Under the pieces are notes generated by a model. That model had not been told where the DNA came from, did not search any database, and worked only from the letters and a program-made list of their open reading frames with translations. From assembly GCF_018343775.1 (NCBI RefSeq), contig NZ_CP074349.1:62001-126000 (forward strand): a stretch of 64,000 nt of DNA, given 5' to 3'. Below, one piece after another: positions 53,027 to 64,000 of this stretch. Both the position numbers and the translations under genes were made by a program. The number at the start of each line of letters is the position of its first letter. Position 1 is the first letter of the stretch. Origin of the DNA: Pseudomonas cichorii. Lineage in GTDB: Bacteria > Pseudomonadota > Gammaproteobacteria > Pseudomonadales > Pseudomonadaceae.

Positions 53027-55132
53027 CTAGGCGCGCATGCGGGTGATGCGTGTCACTCCTGCCAGGGCGCGCAGTTTCTTGATCACGCGGGCCAGATGCA
53101 CGCGGTCGTGAACGCTGACGACCAGTTGGACAACGCTGATGCGACCATCGCGCTCGTCCATGCTGATCTTTTCGATATTGCCGTCGGCGGCGTTGACGCT
53201 GCTGGCCAGCAGGGCAATCAGGCCGCGCTGGTGTTCCAGCTCCACGCGCAGCTCGACATTGAACTCGCCAGTGACATCCTTGGCCCAGGACAGCTGGATG
53301 CATTTTTCCGCGTTGTGGCGGATTTCGCTGATATTGCGGCAGTTGTCCAGGTGCACGACCATGCCCTTGCCTGCGGACAGGTGGCCGACAATCGGGTCGC
53401 CGGGGATTGGTGTGCAGCACTTGGCGTAACTGAGTACCAGGCCTTCGGTGCCGCGAATCGCCAGCGGGCCTTCAGGGCTTGGCAACTGTTCGCCTTCGCC
53501 CAGCAGGCGGCGGGCGACCACATAAGCCATGCGATTGCCCAGGCCGATGTCTTCGAGCAGGTCTTCCAGCACTTCGACGCGGTATTCGTTCAGCGCCAGC
53601 TGGATGCGCTCGGGAGCGATCTTGTCCAGGGTGCTCTCGAAGCCGTTGAGCACCTTGTTCAGCAGGCGTTCGCCCAGGCTGATGGACTCGGAGCGGCGTT
53701 GCAGTTTCAGCGCATGGCGGATATGGGTGCGGGCCTTGCCGGTGACCACGAAGTTCAGCCATGCCGGATTCGGGCGTGCGCCCGGTGCGCTGACGATTTC
53801 GACGGTCGAGCCGCTTTGCAGCGGTTCGGAAAGCGGCGCCAGCCGACGGTTGATCCGGCAGGCGATGCAACTGTTGCCGACATCGGTGTGGACCGCATAG
53901 GCGAAGTCCACTGCCGTGGAGCCTTTGGGCAGCTCCATGATCCGGCCTTTTGGCGTGAAGACGTAGACTTCGTCCGGGAACAGGTCGATCTTCACGCTTT
54001 CGATGAATTCCAGGGAGTTGCCAGCGCGTTGCTGCATCTCCAGTACACCCTTGACCCACTGACGGGCGCGGGCGTGGGTGCCCTTTGGCTGCTCGTCGTC
54101 GGTGGATTTGTACAGCCAGTGCGCGGCAATCCCGTTGTTGGCCATCTCTTCCATTTCGCGGGTGCGGATCTGGATTTCGATGGGCACGCCATGCATGCCG
54201 AACAGAGTGGTGTGCAACGACTGATAGCCGTTGGCCTTGGGGATCGCGATGTAATCCTTGAAGCGACCGGGCAGCGGCTTGTACAGATTGTGTACAGCGC
54301 CCAGCACGCGATAGCAGGTGTCTACCTTGTCGACGATGATGCGGAAGGCGTAGACATCCATGATCTCGTTGAAGGCGCGACGCTTGCCGCGCATCTTCTT
54401 GTAGATGCCATAGAGGTGTTTCTGCCGTCCGCTGACTTCGCCTTCGATTCCGTCCACGGCCAGGCAATGGCTCAGGGACTCTTCGATCTTGTTGACCAGT
54501 TCCTTGCGATTGCCACGGGCGCGCTTGACCGCCTGATGGATGCGCGAAGAACGCATGGGGTACATGGCCTTGAAACCCAGGTCCTCGAATTCGATGCGAA
54601 CGCTGTGCATGCCCAACCGGTTGGCGATGGGCGCATAGATTTCGAGGGTTTCCTTGGCGATGCGGCGGCGCTTCTCACCGGACAGGACTTCCAGCGTGCG
54701 CATGTTGTGCAGACGATCGGCGAGCTTGACCAGGATCACGCGAATATCGCGTGCCATGGCCATGGCCATTTTCTGGAAGTTTTCAGCCTGGGCTTCGGCC
54801 TTGGTCTCGAAGTTCATCTGGGTCAGCTTGCTGACCCCGTCGACGAGTTCGGCCACGGTTTCGCCAAACTGGAGGCTGAGTGCTTCCTTGGCGATACCGG
54901 TGTCTTCGATCACGTCATGCAGCATCGCAGCCATCAGGCTCTGATGGTCCATGTGCATGTCGGCGAGAATGCTTGCGACCGCAAGCGGGTGCGTTACATA
55001 AGCTTCGCCACTGCGACGGCGCTGGCCGTCGTGGGCTTGTTCGGCGTAGTAATACGCTCGGCGGACCAGATTGACCTGGTCCTTGCCAAGATAGGCCGAA
55101 AGGCGGTCGGCGAGTGCGTCTATGCTCGGCAA
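53027..55132 (-). CDS. spoT: bifunctional (p)ppGpp synthetase/hydrolase
   Basis: A 701-residue alarmone enzyme. The N-terminal HD hydrolase domain holds HDVIEDTGIAKEAL and ADRLHNMRTL. The synthetase domain follows (RVLGAVHNLYKPLPGRFKDYIAIPKANGYQSLHTTLFG), then the TGS domain (VYVFTPKGRIMELPKGSTAVDFAYAVHTDVG). The ACT domain is at the end (LRALAGVTRITRMRA). All parts are present and length is normal. It is followed by ridA and preceded by rpoZ-gmk, the standard spoT neighbourhood. Confidence 0.97.
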   Translation of the reverse strand: MPSIDALADRLSAYLGKDQVNLVRRAYYYAEQAHDGQRRRSGEAYVTHPLAVASILADMHMDHQSLMAAMLHDVIEDTGIAKEALSLQFGETVAELVDGVSKLTQMNFETKAEAQAENFQKMAMAMARDIRVILVKLADRLHNMRTLEVLSGEKRRRIAKETLEIYAPIANRLGMHSVRIEFEDLGFKAMYPMRSSRIHQAVKRARGNRKELVNKIEESLSHCLAVDGIEGEVSGRQKHLYGIYKKMRGKRRAFNEIMDVYAFRIIVDKVDTCYRVLGAVHNLYKPLPGRFKDYIAIPKANGYQSLHTTLFGMHGVPIEIQIRTREMEEMANNGIAAHWLYKSTDDEQPKGTHARARQWVKGVLEMQQRAGNSLEFIESVKIDLFPDEVYVFTPKGRIMELPKGSTAVDFAYAVHTDVGNSCIACRINRRLAPLSEPLQSGSTVEIVSAPGARPNPAWLNFVVTGKARTHIRHALKLQRRSESISLGERLLNKVLNGFESTLDKIAPERIQLALNEYRVEVLEDLLEDIGLGNRMAYVVARRLLGEGEQLPSPEGPLAIRGTEGLVLSYAKCCTPIPGDPIVGHLSAGKGMVVHLDNCRNISEIRHNAEKCIQLSWAKDVTGEFNVELRVELEHQRGLIALLASSVNAADGNIEKISMDERDGRISVVQLVVSVHDRVHLARVIKKLRALAGVTRITRMRA

Positions 55133-55192
55133 GGCGTTACTCCTTGCGCGTGGCTTTTACACTGCGTCGAACCACATCGCCCCGGCATAGGC

Positions 55193-55456
55193 TTAGACGG
55201 CCTCGCTGGACTCGTCCTCGAACGCTGCGAACAATGGTTCATCTTCAACGATTTCGGCTTCTGCGATGACAGCGTAATCCATCAGGCCAGCTGCGATTTC
55301 ACGCAGGGCAACGACGGTAGGCTTGTCGTTTTCCCAAGCCAGCTTGGGTTCCTTGCCGCCAGTAGCGAGCTGACGCGAACGCTTGGTAGCGAGCATGACC
55401 AGCTCGAAGCGGTTATCGACGTGTTCCAGGCAGTCTTCAACAGTCACGCGGGCCAT
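55193..55456 (-). CDS. rpoZ: RNA polymerase omega subunit
   Basis: An 87-residue protein starting at ATG 55456 ([33 protein letters not shown]), which is the omega signature. The longer frame to 55537 adds no family residues. Omega helps assemble RNA polymerase and takes part in ppGpp binding with the beta-prime subunit. The gene sits between gmk and spoT in the usual order. Confidence 0.97.
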   Translation of the reverse strand: MARVTVEDCLEHVDNRFELVMLATKRSRQLATGGKEPKLAWENDKPTVVALREIAAGLMDYAVIAEAEIVEDEPLFAAFEDESSEAV

Positions 55457-55603
55457 GGGTATTCCTCGTAGCAAATGCGTATGCGCGGTGCCCGGATGGG
55501 CGAGCGGACTCGGTAGTTTACAAGCGGTTAGCCACAAGCTTCAAGCGGCACGCCGAAGGGTGAGCGTTGCGGGCAGGCGTCAGAGCTTGCCCGCAAGGGC
55601 GGT

Positions 55604-57116
<1,513 letters not shown>

Positions 57117-57367
57117 GGAAGTACCTCTTGTATTCGGTCCATGAACGCGGCCGCGCTGCAGTCATGGAAGTCGTGAAAGCCGACAGGTTGCAAAGGCGCA
57201 GGATTGTAGCGCAGTGCGGCGCAGGCTCCCAATCCGCGAGTGTGACAAGCATTGCAAGGCATTATCCTTTTCGTCGCTTCGTGCTGGAGAACCCGGTTCC
57301 AGAGCCTTTGAACCATTCGGTATCGGTATTGCGACTTTTAGATGTGCCCAGCCTTGGTTGTGACCTC

Positions 57368-57373
57368 TATAAT
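57368..57373 (+). promoter_or_regulatory. TATAAT -10 element upstream of rph
   Basis: A perfect TATAAT sits 36 bases before the rph start. The -35 region is weak, so only the -10 is offered. Confidence 0.5.
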
Positions 57374-57409
57374 GCTCGGCAGTTTTCCGTCCCAGTACAG
57401 GTATTCCAG

Positions 57410-58132
57410 ATGAAACGTCCAAGTGGTCGCTCTGCCGATCAGCTCCGTCAGGTCCGCATCACCCGCAATTACACGAAGCACGCCGAAGGTTCTGTGCTGG
57501 TGGAGTTCGGTGACACCAAGGTGATCTGCACGGTCAGCGTCGAAAATGGCGTACCACGCTTTCTGAAAGGTCAGGGCCAGGGTTGGCTGACTGCCGAGTA
57601 CGGCATGCTGCCGCGTGCAACCGGTGAGCGTAACCAGCGCGAAGCCAGCCGCGGCAAACAAGGCGGCCGCACTCTGGAAATCCAGCGTCTGATCGGTCGT
57701 TCGCTGCGTGCTGCTCTGGACATGTCCAAGCTGGGCGACGTGACCCTCTACGTCGACTGTGACGTGATCCAGGCCGATGGCGGTACGCGCACTGCCTCCA
57801 TCACCGGCTCCATGGTTGCCTTGGCCGATGCCCTGAAAGTGATCAAGAAGCGCGGCGGCCTCAAGGGCGGTGATCCGCTCAAGCAGATGATCGCTGCCGT
57901 TTCCGTTGGTATGTATCAAGGCGAGCCAGTGCTCGACCTGGATTACCTGGAAGATTCCGCTGCCGAGACTGACCTCAATGTGGTCATGACCAGCGCCGGT
58001 GGTTTCATCGAAGTGCAGGGTACTGCCGAAGGCGCGCCATTCCAGCCAGAAGAGTTGAATGCAATGCTGGCGCTGGCTCAGAAAGGCATGACAGAGTTGT
58101 TTGAATTGCAGCGTGCCGCACTGGCCGACTGA
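57410..58132 (+). CDS. rph: ribonuclease PH
   Basis: A 240-residue phosphorolytic exoribonuclease that trims tRNA 3' ends. The start is ATG 57410 ([41 protein letters not shown]). Family landmarks [43 protein letters not shown] and [18 protein letters not shown] are complete. The frame can run back to 57059, but those residues are unrelated. The DUF4870 gene follows, 25 bases on, in the same direction. Confidence 0.97.
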   Translation: MKRPSGRSADQLRQVRITRNYTKHAEGSVLVEFGDTKVICTVSVENGVPRFLKGQGQGWLTAEYGMLPRATGERNQREASRGKQGGRTLEIQRLIGRSLRAALDMSKLGDVTLYVDCDVIQADGGTRTASITGSMVALADALKVIKKRGGLKGGDPLKQMIAAVSVGMYQGEPVLDLDYLEDSAAETDLNVVMTSAGGFIEVQGTAEGAPFQPEELNAMLALAQKGMTELFELQRAALAD

Positions 58133-58157
58133 ATCGTGCAGTAACGAGGAGCCGCAA

Positions 58158-58520
58158 ATGAGTGACAGCCAGTTTTCCAAACCTGCTCGTGAAGTGCGTC
58201 AATGGGCGATGTTCTGTCATCTGTCGGCTTTCTTCGGGTTGATCTTCCCGTTCGGCAATCTGCTCGGGCCGCTGATTATCTGGCAGCTCAAGAAGGACGC
58301 TGATTCGTTTCTGGATTCTCAGGGCAAGGAAGCGCTGAACTTCCAGATCACGGTTTCGATTGCCTCCATTGTCAGCATGCTGCTGTTCGTGGTGGTCATC
58401 GGGATTCCGCTGCTGGCACTGGTCTGTATCGGTGCGATGGTGTTGACGGTCATTGCGGGGATCAAGGCCAATGACGGCCGGGACTACCGCTATCCGTTCA
58501 CCTGGCGTGCGCTGAAGTAA
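58158..58520 (+). CDS. DUF4870 membrane protein
   Basis: A 120-residue protein starting at ATG 58158 after GAGGAG. It has about three membrane helices: AFFGLIFPFGNLLGPLII, ITVSIASIVSMLLFVVVIGIPLLAL and VCIGAMVLTVIAGIKAND. The DUF4870 landmark LKKDADSFLDSQGKEALNFQI is present. Function is unknown. It follows rph and is convergent with a chemoreceptor gene. A perfect palindrome lies in the gap. Confidence 0.85.
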   Translation: MSDSQFSKPAREVRQWAMFCHLSAFFGLIFPFGNLLGPLIIWQLKKDADSFLDSQGKEALNFQITVSIASIVSMLLFVVVIGIPLLALVCIGAMVLTVIAGIKANDGRDYRYPFTWRALK

Positions 58521-58537
58521 CGATCCTGCACGAAACC

Positions 58538-58571
58538 CGTCAGCCGTTTCCTGCGCAGGAAACGGCTGACG
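58538..58571. terminator. perfect 34-base palindrome, likely bidirectional hairpin
   Basis: Two 17-base arms meet without any loop at 58554/58555. It lies between convergent genes, 18 bases after the DUF4870 stop and 13 bases before the chemoreceptor stop. No long U-run follows on either side. Confidence 0.6.
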
Positions 58572-58583
58572 TGGCTGGCTTCA

Positions 58584-60464
58584 TCAGATCTTGAAGCTGT
58601 CCACCAGTTGCTTCAAACGTCCTGCCTGTTGCGACAGCGCCGCACAGTCCTTGAGGGTTTCATTGAGGTTGGCAACGCCCTGTTGATTGAGGCTGTTGAT
58701 CTGGTTGATATCTACGTTCAAGGTTTCCACCACGGCGGTCTGCTCTTCAGTGGCCGCAGCGACTGACTGGTTCATGCCGTCGATTTCGCCAATGCGCCGG
58801 GTAACGTCGCGCAGACGGTTGCCTGCCTGATTCGCCACTTCCACGCTGTCCTGGCTGGAGGTCTGGCTCTCGTTCATGTTCACGACCGCCTGCTGCGAAC
58901 CGCTTTGCAGCTCGCCGATCATTTTGTGGATTTCATCGGCAGACACCTGGGTGCGATGCGCCAGGTTGCGCACCTCATCGGCTACCACGGCAAAGCCGCG
59001 GCCCGCATCGCCGGCACGTGCTGCCTCGATGGCTGCGTTGAGCGCCAGCAGGTTGGTCTGCTGCGAGATGCCTTTGATGACGTCCAGAATGTGCCCGATG
59101 TTGTCGGTGCTTGCATTGAGGGTTTCGATCCTGGAGCAGGAGTCGCTGATCTTGCTCGACAGCTCGCTCATGGAGCTTATGGTCTTTTCTACCACGATGC
59201 GGCCGTCTTCGGCCTGCTCACGGGCTTCGCTGGCCTGGATAGAGGCGTCGGAGGCGTTACGGGCAATTTCCTGGGTGGCAGCACCCAGTTCGTTGATCGC
59301 GGCGGCAACGCTGTTGGTACGGGCGCTTTGTTCGTCGAAGCCTGTGATCGAGGCGTTGGAGGATTCCACCACACGTCGCGACAGGTCGTGCACCTGAACC
59401 GTTGCCGACGACACTTCGGCAATCGAGGCATGGACGCGCTCGACAAACTGGTTGAAGGCGCCGCCAAGCTGGGCGAATTCATCCTGGCCCTGAATGTTCA
59501 GGCGACGGGTCAGGTCGCCTTCACCCTGGGCGATATCTTCCATTGCACGACCCATGTCGGTCAGTGGACGCATCAACGCACTGATCAGCAGGCTCAGCAG
59601 CAAGGCAATCACGGCCACGGCAATCAGCACGGCGACCAGCGCAGAACTGCGGAACTGGCTCAGGGGGGCATAGGCCTTGTTTCTGTCGATGCTCAAGCCG
59701 ATATACCAGTCGGCCGACGGCAGGCCGGTGATCGGGGTGAAGGACAGGATGCGCTCTTGCCCATTGAGGGTCACTTCACGCAGGCGCTTGTCCAGGGTCA
59801 GGGTCTGGCCTGGATAAATGTCCTTGAGGTTCTTGAGGACCTGATCCTTGTCCGGGCTGACGATGACCTGACCGTCGCCGCTCACCAGGAAGGCGTAGCC
59901 GATACCGCCGAACTCAACGGAGTTGATGATCTTGACCAGTGTATCGAGGCTCAAGTCGCCACCGGCCACGCCGGAAACCTGACCGCCTGACTTGATCGGA
60001 CTGGCGATAGTCACCACCAGGCCGCCTACCGAAGCGAGGTACGGCGCGCTCAGGATGCTTTTGCCAGCGTCGATGGTGGATTTGTACCAGGGCCGTTGAC
60101 GTGGGTCGTAGCCGGCCGGCATTTCGACATTTGGACGCTGGGTAAACGCGCCCTTGCTGTCACCGACGTACGTGAACTGGAAAGTGGAGACCAGCGAGGA
60201 CTGGGACACCAGACCACTCAGGTCTGTCCCTACACCCTGGAAGGCAACGTCCTGAGCGAGGTTTTCCAGAACAAGAATGCGTCCGCTCAGCCAGTTCTGA
60301 ACACTGCTGGCGGTCAATTCCCCGGCCTGTCCTACCGACGTCTCGAGATTCTGACGAATAGTCGTGCGTTGCAGGTAATCGTTATAAAGCGTGAACAATG
60401 CGAATGCCAATACCACGACACCCGATGCTGCTAACAGAATTTTATGACGGAACTTCAAGCTCAT
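58584..60464 (-). CDS. methyl-accepting chemotaxis protein, dCache type (PctA-like)
   Basis: A 626-residue receptor starting at ATG 60464. It has membrane helices near residues 10-30 and 275-300, and between them a periplasmic dCache domain. That domain holds [10 protein letters not shown] and [10 protein letters not shown], followed by [12 protein letters not shown]. This pattern of Arg, Tyr and Asp is shared by amino-acid-sensing PctA/B/C receptors of Pseudomonas, so an amino-acid ligand is a reasonable guess. HAMP (about 300-350) and the signalling tip [31 protein letters not shown] follow. It is a single gene. Confidence 0.92.
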   Translation of the reverse strand: MSLKFRHKILLAASGVVVLAFALFTLYNDYLQRTTIRQNLETSVGQAGELTASSVQNWLSGRILVLENLAQDVAFQGVGTDLSGLVSQSSLVSTFQFTYVGDSKGAFTQRPNVEMPAGYDPRQRPWYKSTIDAGKSILSAPYLASVGGLVVTIASPIKSGGQVSGVAGGDLSLDTLVKIINSVEFGGIGYAFLVSGDGQVIVSPDKDQVLKNLKDIYPGQTLTLDKRLREVTLNGQERILSFTPITGLPSADWYIGLSIDRNKAYAPLSQFRSSALVAVLIAVAVIALLLSLLISALMRPLTDMGRAMEDIAQGEGDLTRRLNIQGQDEFAQLGGAFNQFVERVHASIAEVSSATVQVHDLSRRVVESSNASITGFDEQSARTNSVAAAINELGAATQEIARNASDASIQASEAREQAEDGRIVVEKTISSMSELSSKISDSCSRIETLNASTDNIGHILDVIKGISQQTNLLALNAAIEAARAGDAGRGFAVVADEVRNLAHRTQVSADEIHKMIGELQSGSQQAVVNMNESQTSSQDSVEVANQAGNRLRDVTRRIGEIDGMNQSVAAATEEQTAVVETLNVDINQINSLNQQGVANLNETLKDCAALSQQAGRLKQLVDSFKI

Positions 60465-60845
60465 TACTATAAATCTCGGCAGAAACAATAGGTTGGATGT
60501 TCGGGTCGTTTATTTTTATAGAGGCGTTCTATATCGCTATGCCTAAAGTACTATATATGCACGTGCTAATGGTGGACTTTTTGGATCCATTATACGCAGA
60601 TTTTTGACGTCTTTTTTATGACAGGGTATGACGAGCGCCATACTCTGGATGCCTTTATAACCGTGGTCTTGAGCGAATGAAAGCTTCGTGAAAGCCTGGC
60701 GAATATTTTTCAACTTTTATCGACTTTTTATTTCAGTCGGGCTGTGATCTGCCGATAGTGTCATTACGTATTTCCCTTGCTGCGGCCTAAAAGAACAACC
60801 TACCAGCGGCCATAATTTAAAACATGACGATCCCGGAGAAAGTCG
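60465..60845. other. gene-free divergent space between two chemoreceptor genes
   Basis: 381 AT-rich bases hold the promoters of the two receptors. A minus-strand TATAAT is at 60589-60594. A possible flagellar sigma factor (FliA) -10, GCCGATAG, is at 60751-60758, 88 bases before the + strand receptor. Its -35 partner is weak. No other gene is visible. Confidence 0.45.
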
Positions 60846-62768
60846 ATGAATAGCTGGTTTGCCAACATCAGCGTAAATATGAAACTGGCCCTCGGGTTCG
60901 GTCTGGTACTTGTTTTTACTGCCATTCTTGCCTTGACGGGCTGGACCAGCCTCAGCGGGCTGATCGCGCGCAGCAACTGGATGAGCGACATCACTTCGCT
61001 CAATTCCCAGCTGACCAAGCTGCGTGTGACGCGCCTGCAATACATGGTGGCTAACGGTGACGAAAAGGTCGCCGAAACCGTTCAGGTTTCCCTGGATGGT
61101 TTCAAGAACTATCAGGAAAAACTGCTCAAGAGCTTCAAGAGCCCTGAAAACGTCAGGCTGCTCGAAAAGCTGGGTGCCGTGATCAGCGATTATCAGAAAT
61201 CCCTGAACAACATGCGCAATGGTTACAGGACCAGCATCGCCATGCGTACGGAAATGGGCGTGCATGCGGTCAAGGGCGCGGCCCTGATCGAGCAGATCCT
61301 GGCGGATGTCAAAAATCTGGATCCTGCTGATGAAACCCGTTTCAGCCAGTATGAAAGCGTCGTCACGACCAAGGAAGACATGATGCAGGTGCGGTACGAA
61401 GTCCGTGGCTATGCCGCCGACATCACACCTGAAAACGAACAGAAAGCCGTCGCCCAGCTGGACGACGCCATCAAGGGCCTGAATGCGCTCAAAGCCACTT
61501 TCAGCGACACACACGGCGATATTCTGAAGCAGCTGGAAACGGCACTGGGCAACTATCGCACCGCGCTTCAGGGCTTCAAGACGGCCAATGTCGATATCGC
61601 TCAAGCCCGTAAGGAAATGACCGTACAAGGCCAGGACATCGTCAAGATCAGCGAAGACATGTATCAGATTCAGCTGGATCGTCGTGATATGGAGAGTGAA
61701 CAGGCTCGCAACATGCAGATTGGCTGCACGGTGCTGGCGCTGTTGCTGGGCATTCTGGCTGCGGTGCTTATTACCCGTCAGATCACCCGTCCTCTGCAGG
61801 AAACCATGGCCGTTGTAGACCGCATCGCTTCGGGCGATCTGTCGCAGACCATCGTGGTGACCCGCCAAGACGAGCTGGGCGTGCTGCAACAAGGCATCCA
61901 GCGCATGGGTACGACTCTGCGCACACTGATTACCGGGATTCGCGACGGTGTGGCCCAAATTGCCAGCGCTGCCGAAGAGCTGTCGGCTGTGACCGAACAG
62001 ACCAGCGCCGGGGTCAACAGCCAGAAAGTGGAGACCGATCAGGTGGCTACTGCCATGCATGAAATGTCGGCCACTGTTCAGGAAGTTGCCCGCAACGCCG
62101 AACAGGCTTCGCAAGCGGCTTCCAATGCCGACCGCGAAGCTCGCGACGGCGACAAGGTGGTAGGCGAGGCCATTGCGCAGATCGAGCGTCTGGCCACTGA
62201 AGTGGGTCGTTCGGCTGATGCCATGAGCGAGCTGGAGCAGGAAAGCGACAAGATCGGCAAGGTCATGGACGTGATCAAGGCCGTGGCCGAGCAGACTAAC
62301 CTGCTGGCCCTCAACGCGGCCATTGAGGCGGCACGTGCGGGTGAAGCCGGTCGTGGTTTTGCGGTGGTGGCCGACGAGGTGCGTGGCCTGGCGCAACGTA
62401 CCCAGCAATCCACCGAGGAAATCGAGACGCTGGTGGCCGGTCTGCAGAACGGCACCCGTCAGGTGTCGAACATCATGCTCAGCAGCCGCGAGCTGACAGC
62501 CAACAGCGTTACCCTCAGCCGCAAGGCGGGCGCATCGCTGGGCAATATCACCCAGACTGTCTCCAACATTCAGGCCATGAACCAGCAGATCGCCGCTGCT
62601 GCCGAAGAGCAAAGCGCTGTGGCCGAGGAAATCAGCCGCAGCATCATCAACGTGCGTGACGTTTCCGAGCAGACCGCTTCGGCCAGTGAAGAAACCGCTG
62701 CTTCCAGCGTCGAGCTGGCCCGTCTGGGTGGCCAGTTGCAGATGATGGTCAGCCACTTCCGCGTCTGA
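60846..62768 (+). CDS. methyl-accepting chemotaxis protein with HBM sensor domain (copy 1)
   Basis: A 640-residue receptor. Two membrane helices (about 10-32 and 292-312) flank a helical periplasmic domain of about 260 residues rich in heptad-like helices, the helical bimodular (HBM) type. HAMP (about 313-365) follows. The tip [31 protein letters not shown] is intact, and the end (VSHFRV) lacks a CheR-tethering pentapeptide. HBM receptors sense organic acids or polyamines in other Pseudomonas. The ligand here is unknown. A paralog starts 251 bases downstream. Confidence 0.92.
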   Translation: MNSWFANISVNMKLALGFGLVLVFTAILALTGWTSLSGLIARSNWMSDITSLNSQLTKLRVTRLQYMVANGDEKVAETVQVSLDGFKNYQEKLLKSFKSPENVRLLEKLGAVISDYQKSLNNMRNGYRTSIAMRTEMGVHAVKGAALIEQILADVKNLDPADETRFSQYESVVTTKEDMMQVRYEVRGYAADITPENEQKAVAQLDDAIKGLNALKATFSDTHGDILKQLETALGNYRTALQGFKTANVDIAQARKEMTVQGQDIVKISEDMYQIQLDRRDMESEQARNMQIGCTVLALLLGILAAVLITRQITRPLQETMAVVDRIASGDLSQTIVVTRQDELGVLQQGIQRMGTTLRTLITGIRDGVAQIASAAEELSAVTEQTSAGVNSQKVETDQVATAMHEMSATVQEVARNAEQASQAASNADREARDGDKVVGEAIAQIERLATEVGRSADAMSELEQESDKIGKVMDVIKAVAEQTNLLALNAAIEAARAGEAGRGFAVVADEVRGLAQRTQQSTEEIETLVAGLQNGTRQVSNIMLSSRELTANSVTLSRKAGASLGNITQTVSNIQAMNQQIAAAAEEQSAVAEEISRSIINVRDVSEQTASASEETAASSVELARLGGQLQMMVSHFRV

Positions 62769-62787
62769 TACATCCCGCCTCACTCTT

Positions 62788-62817
62788 GAGCCCGGCCTTT
62801 GCCGGGCTCAGTTCTTT
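62788..62817 (+). terminator. rho-independent terminator after HBM receptor
   Basis: Arms gagcccggc (62788-62796) and gccgggctc (62801-62809) with a four-base loop, then agttcttt. It is 19 bases after the receptor stop. Confidence 0.85.
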
Positions 62818-63019
62818 CTGGCGCCAGCCTCTCTATCTCAAGCTTTTGCGCCCGCCTGTGTGAATGAAAATTTGCGCACTTATAAATGGCCTGTAGCCAT
62901 CCTTTCTGTTATTCATGTAATCATCTGTATCAATTTGCTGGTTCGATCCGCCCACTCACTGGACAACAGGTCGCGGTTCAAAGCGCCCGTGCGAGCGTTC
63001 AGGAAATCGAAGGAATGTC

Positions 63020-64000
63020 ATGAATACATGGTTTGCGAATATCAGTGTGAAATTGAAACTGGCATTGGGCTTTGGTGCGGTGCTCGTCTTGACGTGCCTC
63101 ATGGCTCTGACGGGCTGGAGTGGCCTGGGTAGCCTGATCGAGCGTAGCGATCGTGTTGCCGACATCATGGGCCTCAACGCCGACATGAGTGAGCTACGCC
63201 TGAGGCGTTTGCAATACGTGACCGAGAACGGCGATGAAAAGATGGGTGATGTCGCTCAGGGCCTTCTCAACCATCTCAAGGAAAAGCACAACACACTGCT
63301 GGGGCTTTTTACCTATCCGGGTAATCAGGAAAAGCTCCAGGAGATGGGCAAACTTACCGCCGACTACCAGCAGTCGTATGACCGGATGCGTGAGGCTTAC
63401 CGCTCCGATGCTGCGTTACGTAAAACCATGGGTGTCCACGCCGTCAAAGGTGCAGAAATCATCGGCAGGATCATCGACGACGTGCTCGCCATGTCGCCGG
63501 ATGACGAGCGACGTTTCGGGCGCTATCAAGCGATTATGAAAGCCAAGGAAAACCTGGCCCTGATTCGCTATGAAGTGCGTGGCTACACCGGCAACCCCAA
63601 CGAAACCACGGAAAAGAACGCCTACCGCCAGCTCGAGACGGCCCTGCAAGGCATGGAGCCTCTCAGGGCTGCTTTCAATGGCAGCTATGGTGACGAATTC
63701 AAGCAACTGGAAAGCTCAATTGTCAGCTATCGCCAGGCTGTGGATAACTTCAAGGCGGCGAATACGGCGATCGGAACGGCTCGCAAGGAAAACACCGCAC
63801 AAGGTGTGGAGATGGCCAAGGTCAGCGAAGCGCTGTATCAACTCCAGGCTGTTCGTGGTGCTGAAGACAGCGCCCATGCCCGCAACATGCAGATCGGCGG
63901 CACCGTGCTGGCTCTGGTTCTGGGCATTCTGGCGGCGCTGATTATCACCCGCCAGATCACCAGTCCCTTGCAGGACACGCTGGTTGAAGTGGAGCGTATC
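63020..64000 (+). CDS. methyl-accepting chemotaxis protein with HBM sensor domain (copy 2, cut by window edge)
   Basis: The start is ATG 63020 (MNTWFANISVKLKLALGFGAVLVLTCLMALTGW), after AAGGA. The visible 327 residues contain the first membrane helix, the whole HBM-type helical sensor and the second membrane helix (GTVLALVLGILAALIITRQIT). They parallel the upstream receptor over their whole length, with many shared landmarks ([25 protein letters not shown]). The sensor has diverged enough that a different ligand is likely. Cytoplasmic parts lie outside the window. Confidence 0.92.
   Translation, partial: MNTWFANISVKLKLALGFGAVLVLTCLMALTGWSGLGSLIERSDRVADIMGLNADMSELRLRRLQYVTENGDEKMGDVAQGLLNHLKEKHNTLLGLFTYPGNQEKLQEMGKLTADYQQSYDRMREAYRSDAALRKTMGVHAVKGAEIIGRIIDDVLAMSPDDERRFGRYQAIMKAKENLALIRYEVRGYTGNPNETTEKNAYRQLETALQGMEPLRAAFNGSYGDEFKQLESSIVSYRQAVDNFKAANTAIGTARKENTAQGVEMAKVSEALYQLQAVRGAEDSAHARNMQIGGTVLALVLGILAALIITRQITSPLQDTLVEVERI

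Noticed and set aside
52583..55471. A 962-codon open frame on the plus strand opposite spoT and ridA
   Set aside because: It is a shadow frame of the well-supported spoT and ridA genes on the other strand. It has no family landmarks and no ribosome site. GC-rich third positions explain its length.
60717..62783. A 688-codon open frame on the minus strand opposite the HBM chemoreceptor
   Set aside because: The receptor on the plus strand has complete helices, HAMP and signalling tip. The minus frame has no recognisable domain and mirrors the coding pattern.

Overview
The window is chromosomal DNA of a fluorescent Pseudomonas. The evidence is the gene content and neighbourhoods: trpI divergent from trpBA, prlC next to a gamma carbonic anhydrase gene, the recG/oxyR/exbB-exbD-tonB cluster, and ridA-spoT-rpoZ-gmk-yicC-rph. 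It also has short REP palindromes of the type common in the P. syringae group. Placement in the P. syringae complex is an inference. I saw no rRNA, tRNA, CRISPR array or insertion sequence. Intergenic spaces are short, except upstream of vgrG and upstream of two chemoreceptor genes.

Layout. 1-2674: start of a SulP bicarbonate/sulfate transporter gene, a beta carbonic anhydrase and a radical SAM protein. 2918-4555: a secreted PI-PLC-like protein with C-terminal tandem repeats. 4621-13103: housekeeping and small envelope or stress genes (YheV, PrlC, gamma carbonic anhydrase, HAD phosphatase, zinc peptidase lipoprotein, two DUF1161 proteins, OsmC, LLM oxidoreductase, dodecin, DUF883), with REP elements between some of them. 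13104-16179: trpI and trpBA. 16415-18609: a compact overlapping operon of a PF10014-type 2-oxoglutarate/Fe(II) dioxygenase, a GNAT acetyltransferase and an AzlC/AzlD exporter, meeting a convergent LysR gene. It looks like an amino-acid modification and export unit. 19617-23536: a DOPA-dioxygenase-like protein, then choline-sulfate use (LysR regulator, choline sulfatase, choline-binding protein).

23584-34377 is the accessory region: a type VI secretion effector island read on the minus strand. In transcription order it has vgrG (with a TTR-like C-terminal extension), a 1560-residue Rhs protein ending in an SHH-type nuclease tip, a SUKH immunity protein, a PAAR protein, an orphan Rhs tip carrying a deaminase-like toxin, its probable immunity protein, and a second nearly identical PAAR. 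The orphan tip shares about 736 bp of core with the intact rhs gene, and its 5' end is a deletion scar with a frameshift. Tip domains and immunity genes are AT-rich, as expected for exchanged cassettes. Three copies of an inverted repeat (TGYGCAA-N4-TTGCGCA type) lie upstream of vgrG.

35085-50722: transporters (GltP, nucleoside-gate family, Na/Pi, CitMHS), an M16 peptidase, an HDOD protein, RecG, OxyR and the TonB-ExbD-ExbB energising system. 50930-58520: an NAD-dependent epimerase-like protein, a lipoprotein, RidA, SpoT, RpoZ, Gmk, YicC, RNase PH and a DUF4870 protein. 58584-64000: three chemoreceptors. One is a dCache type resembling PctA amino-acid receptors, and two are tandem HBM types, the last cut by the window edge.

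All functional calls come from reading motifs and recalled family resemblance. No database search was run.
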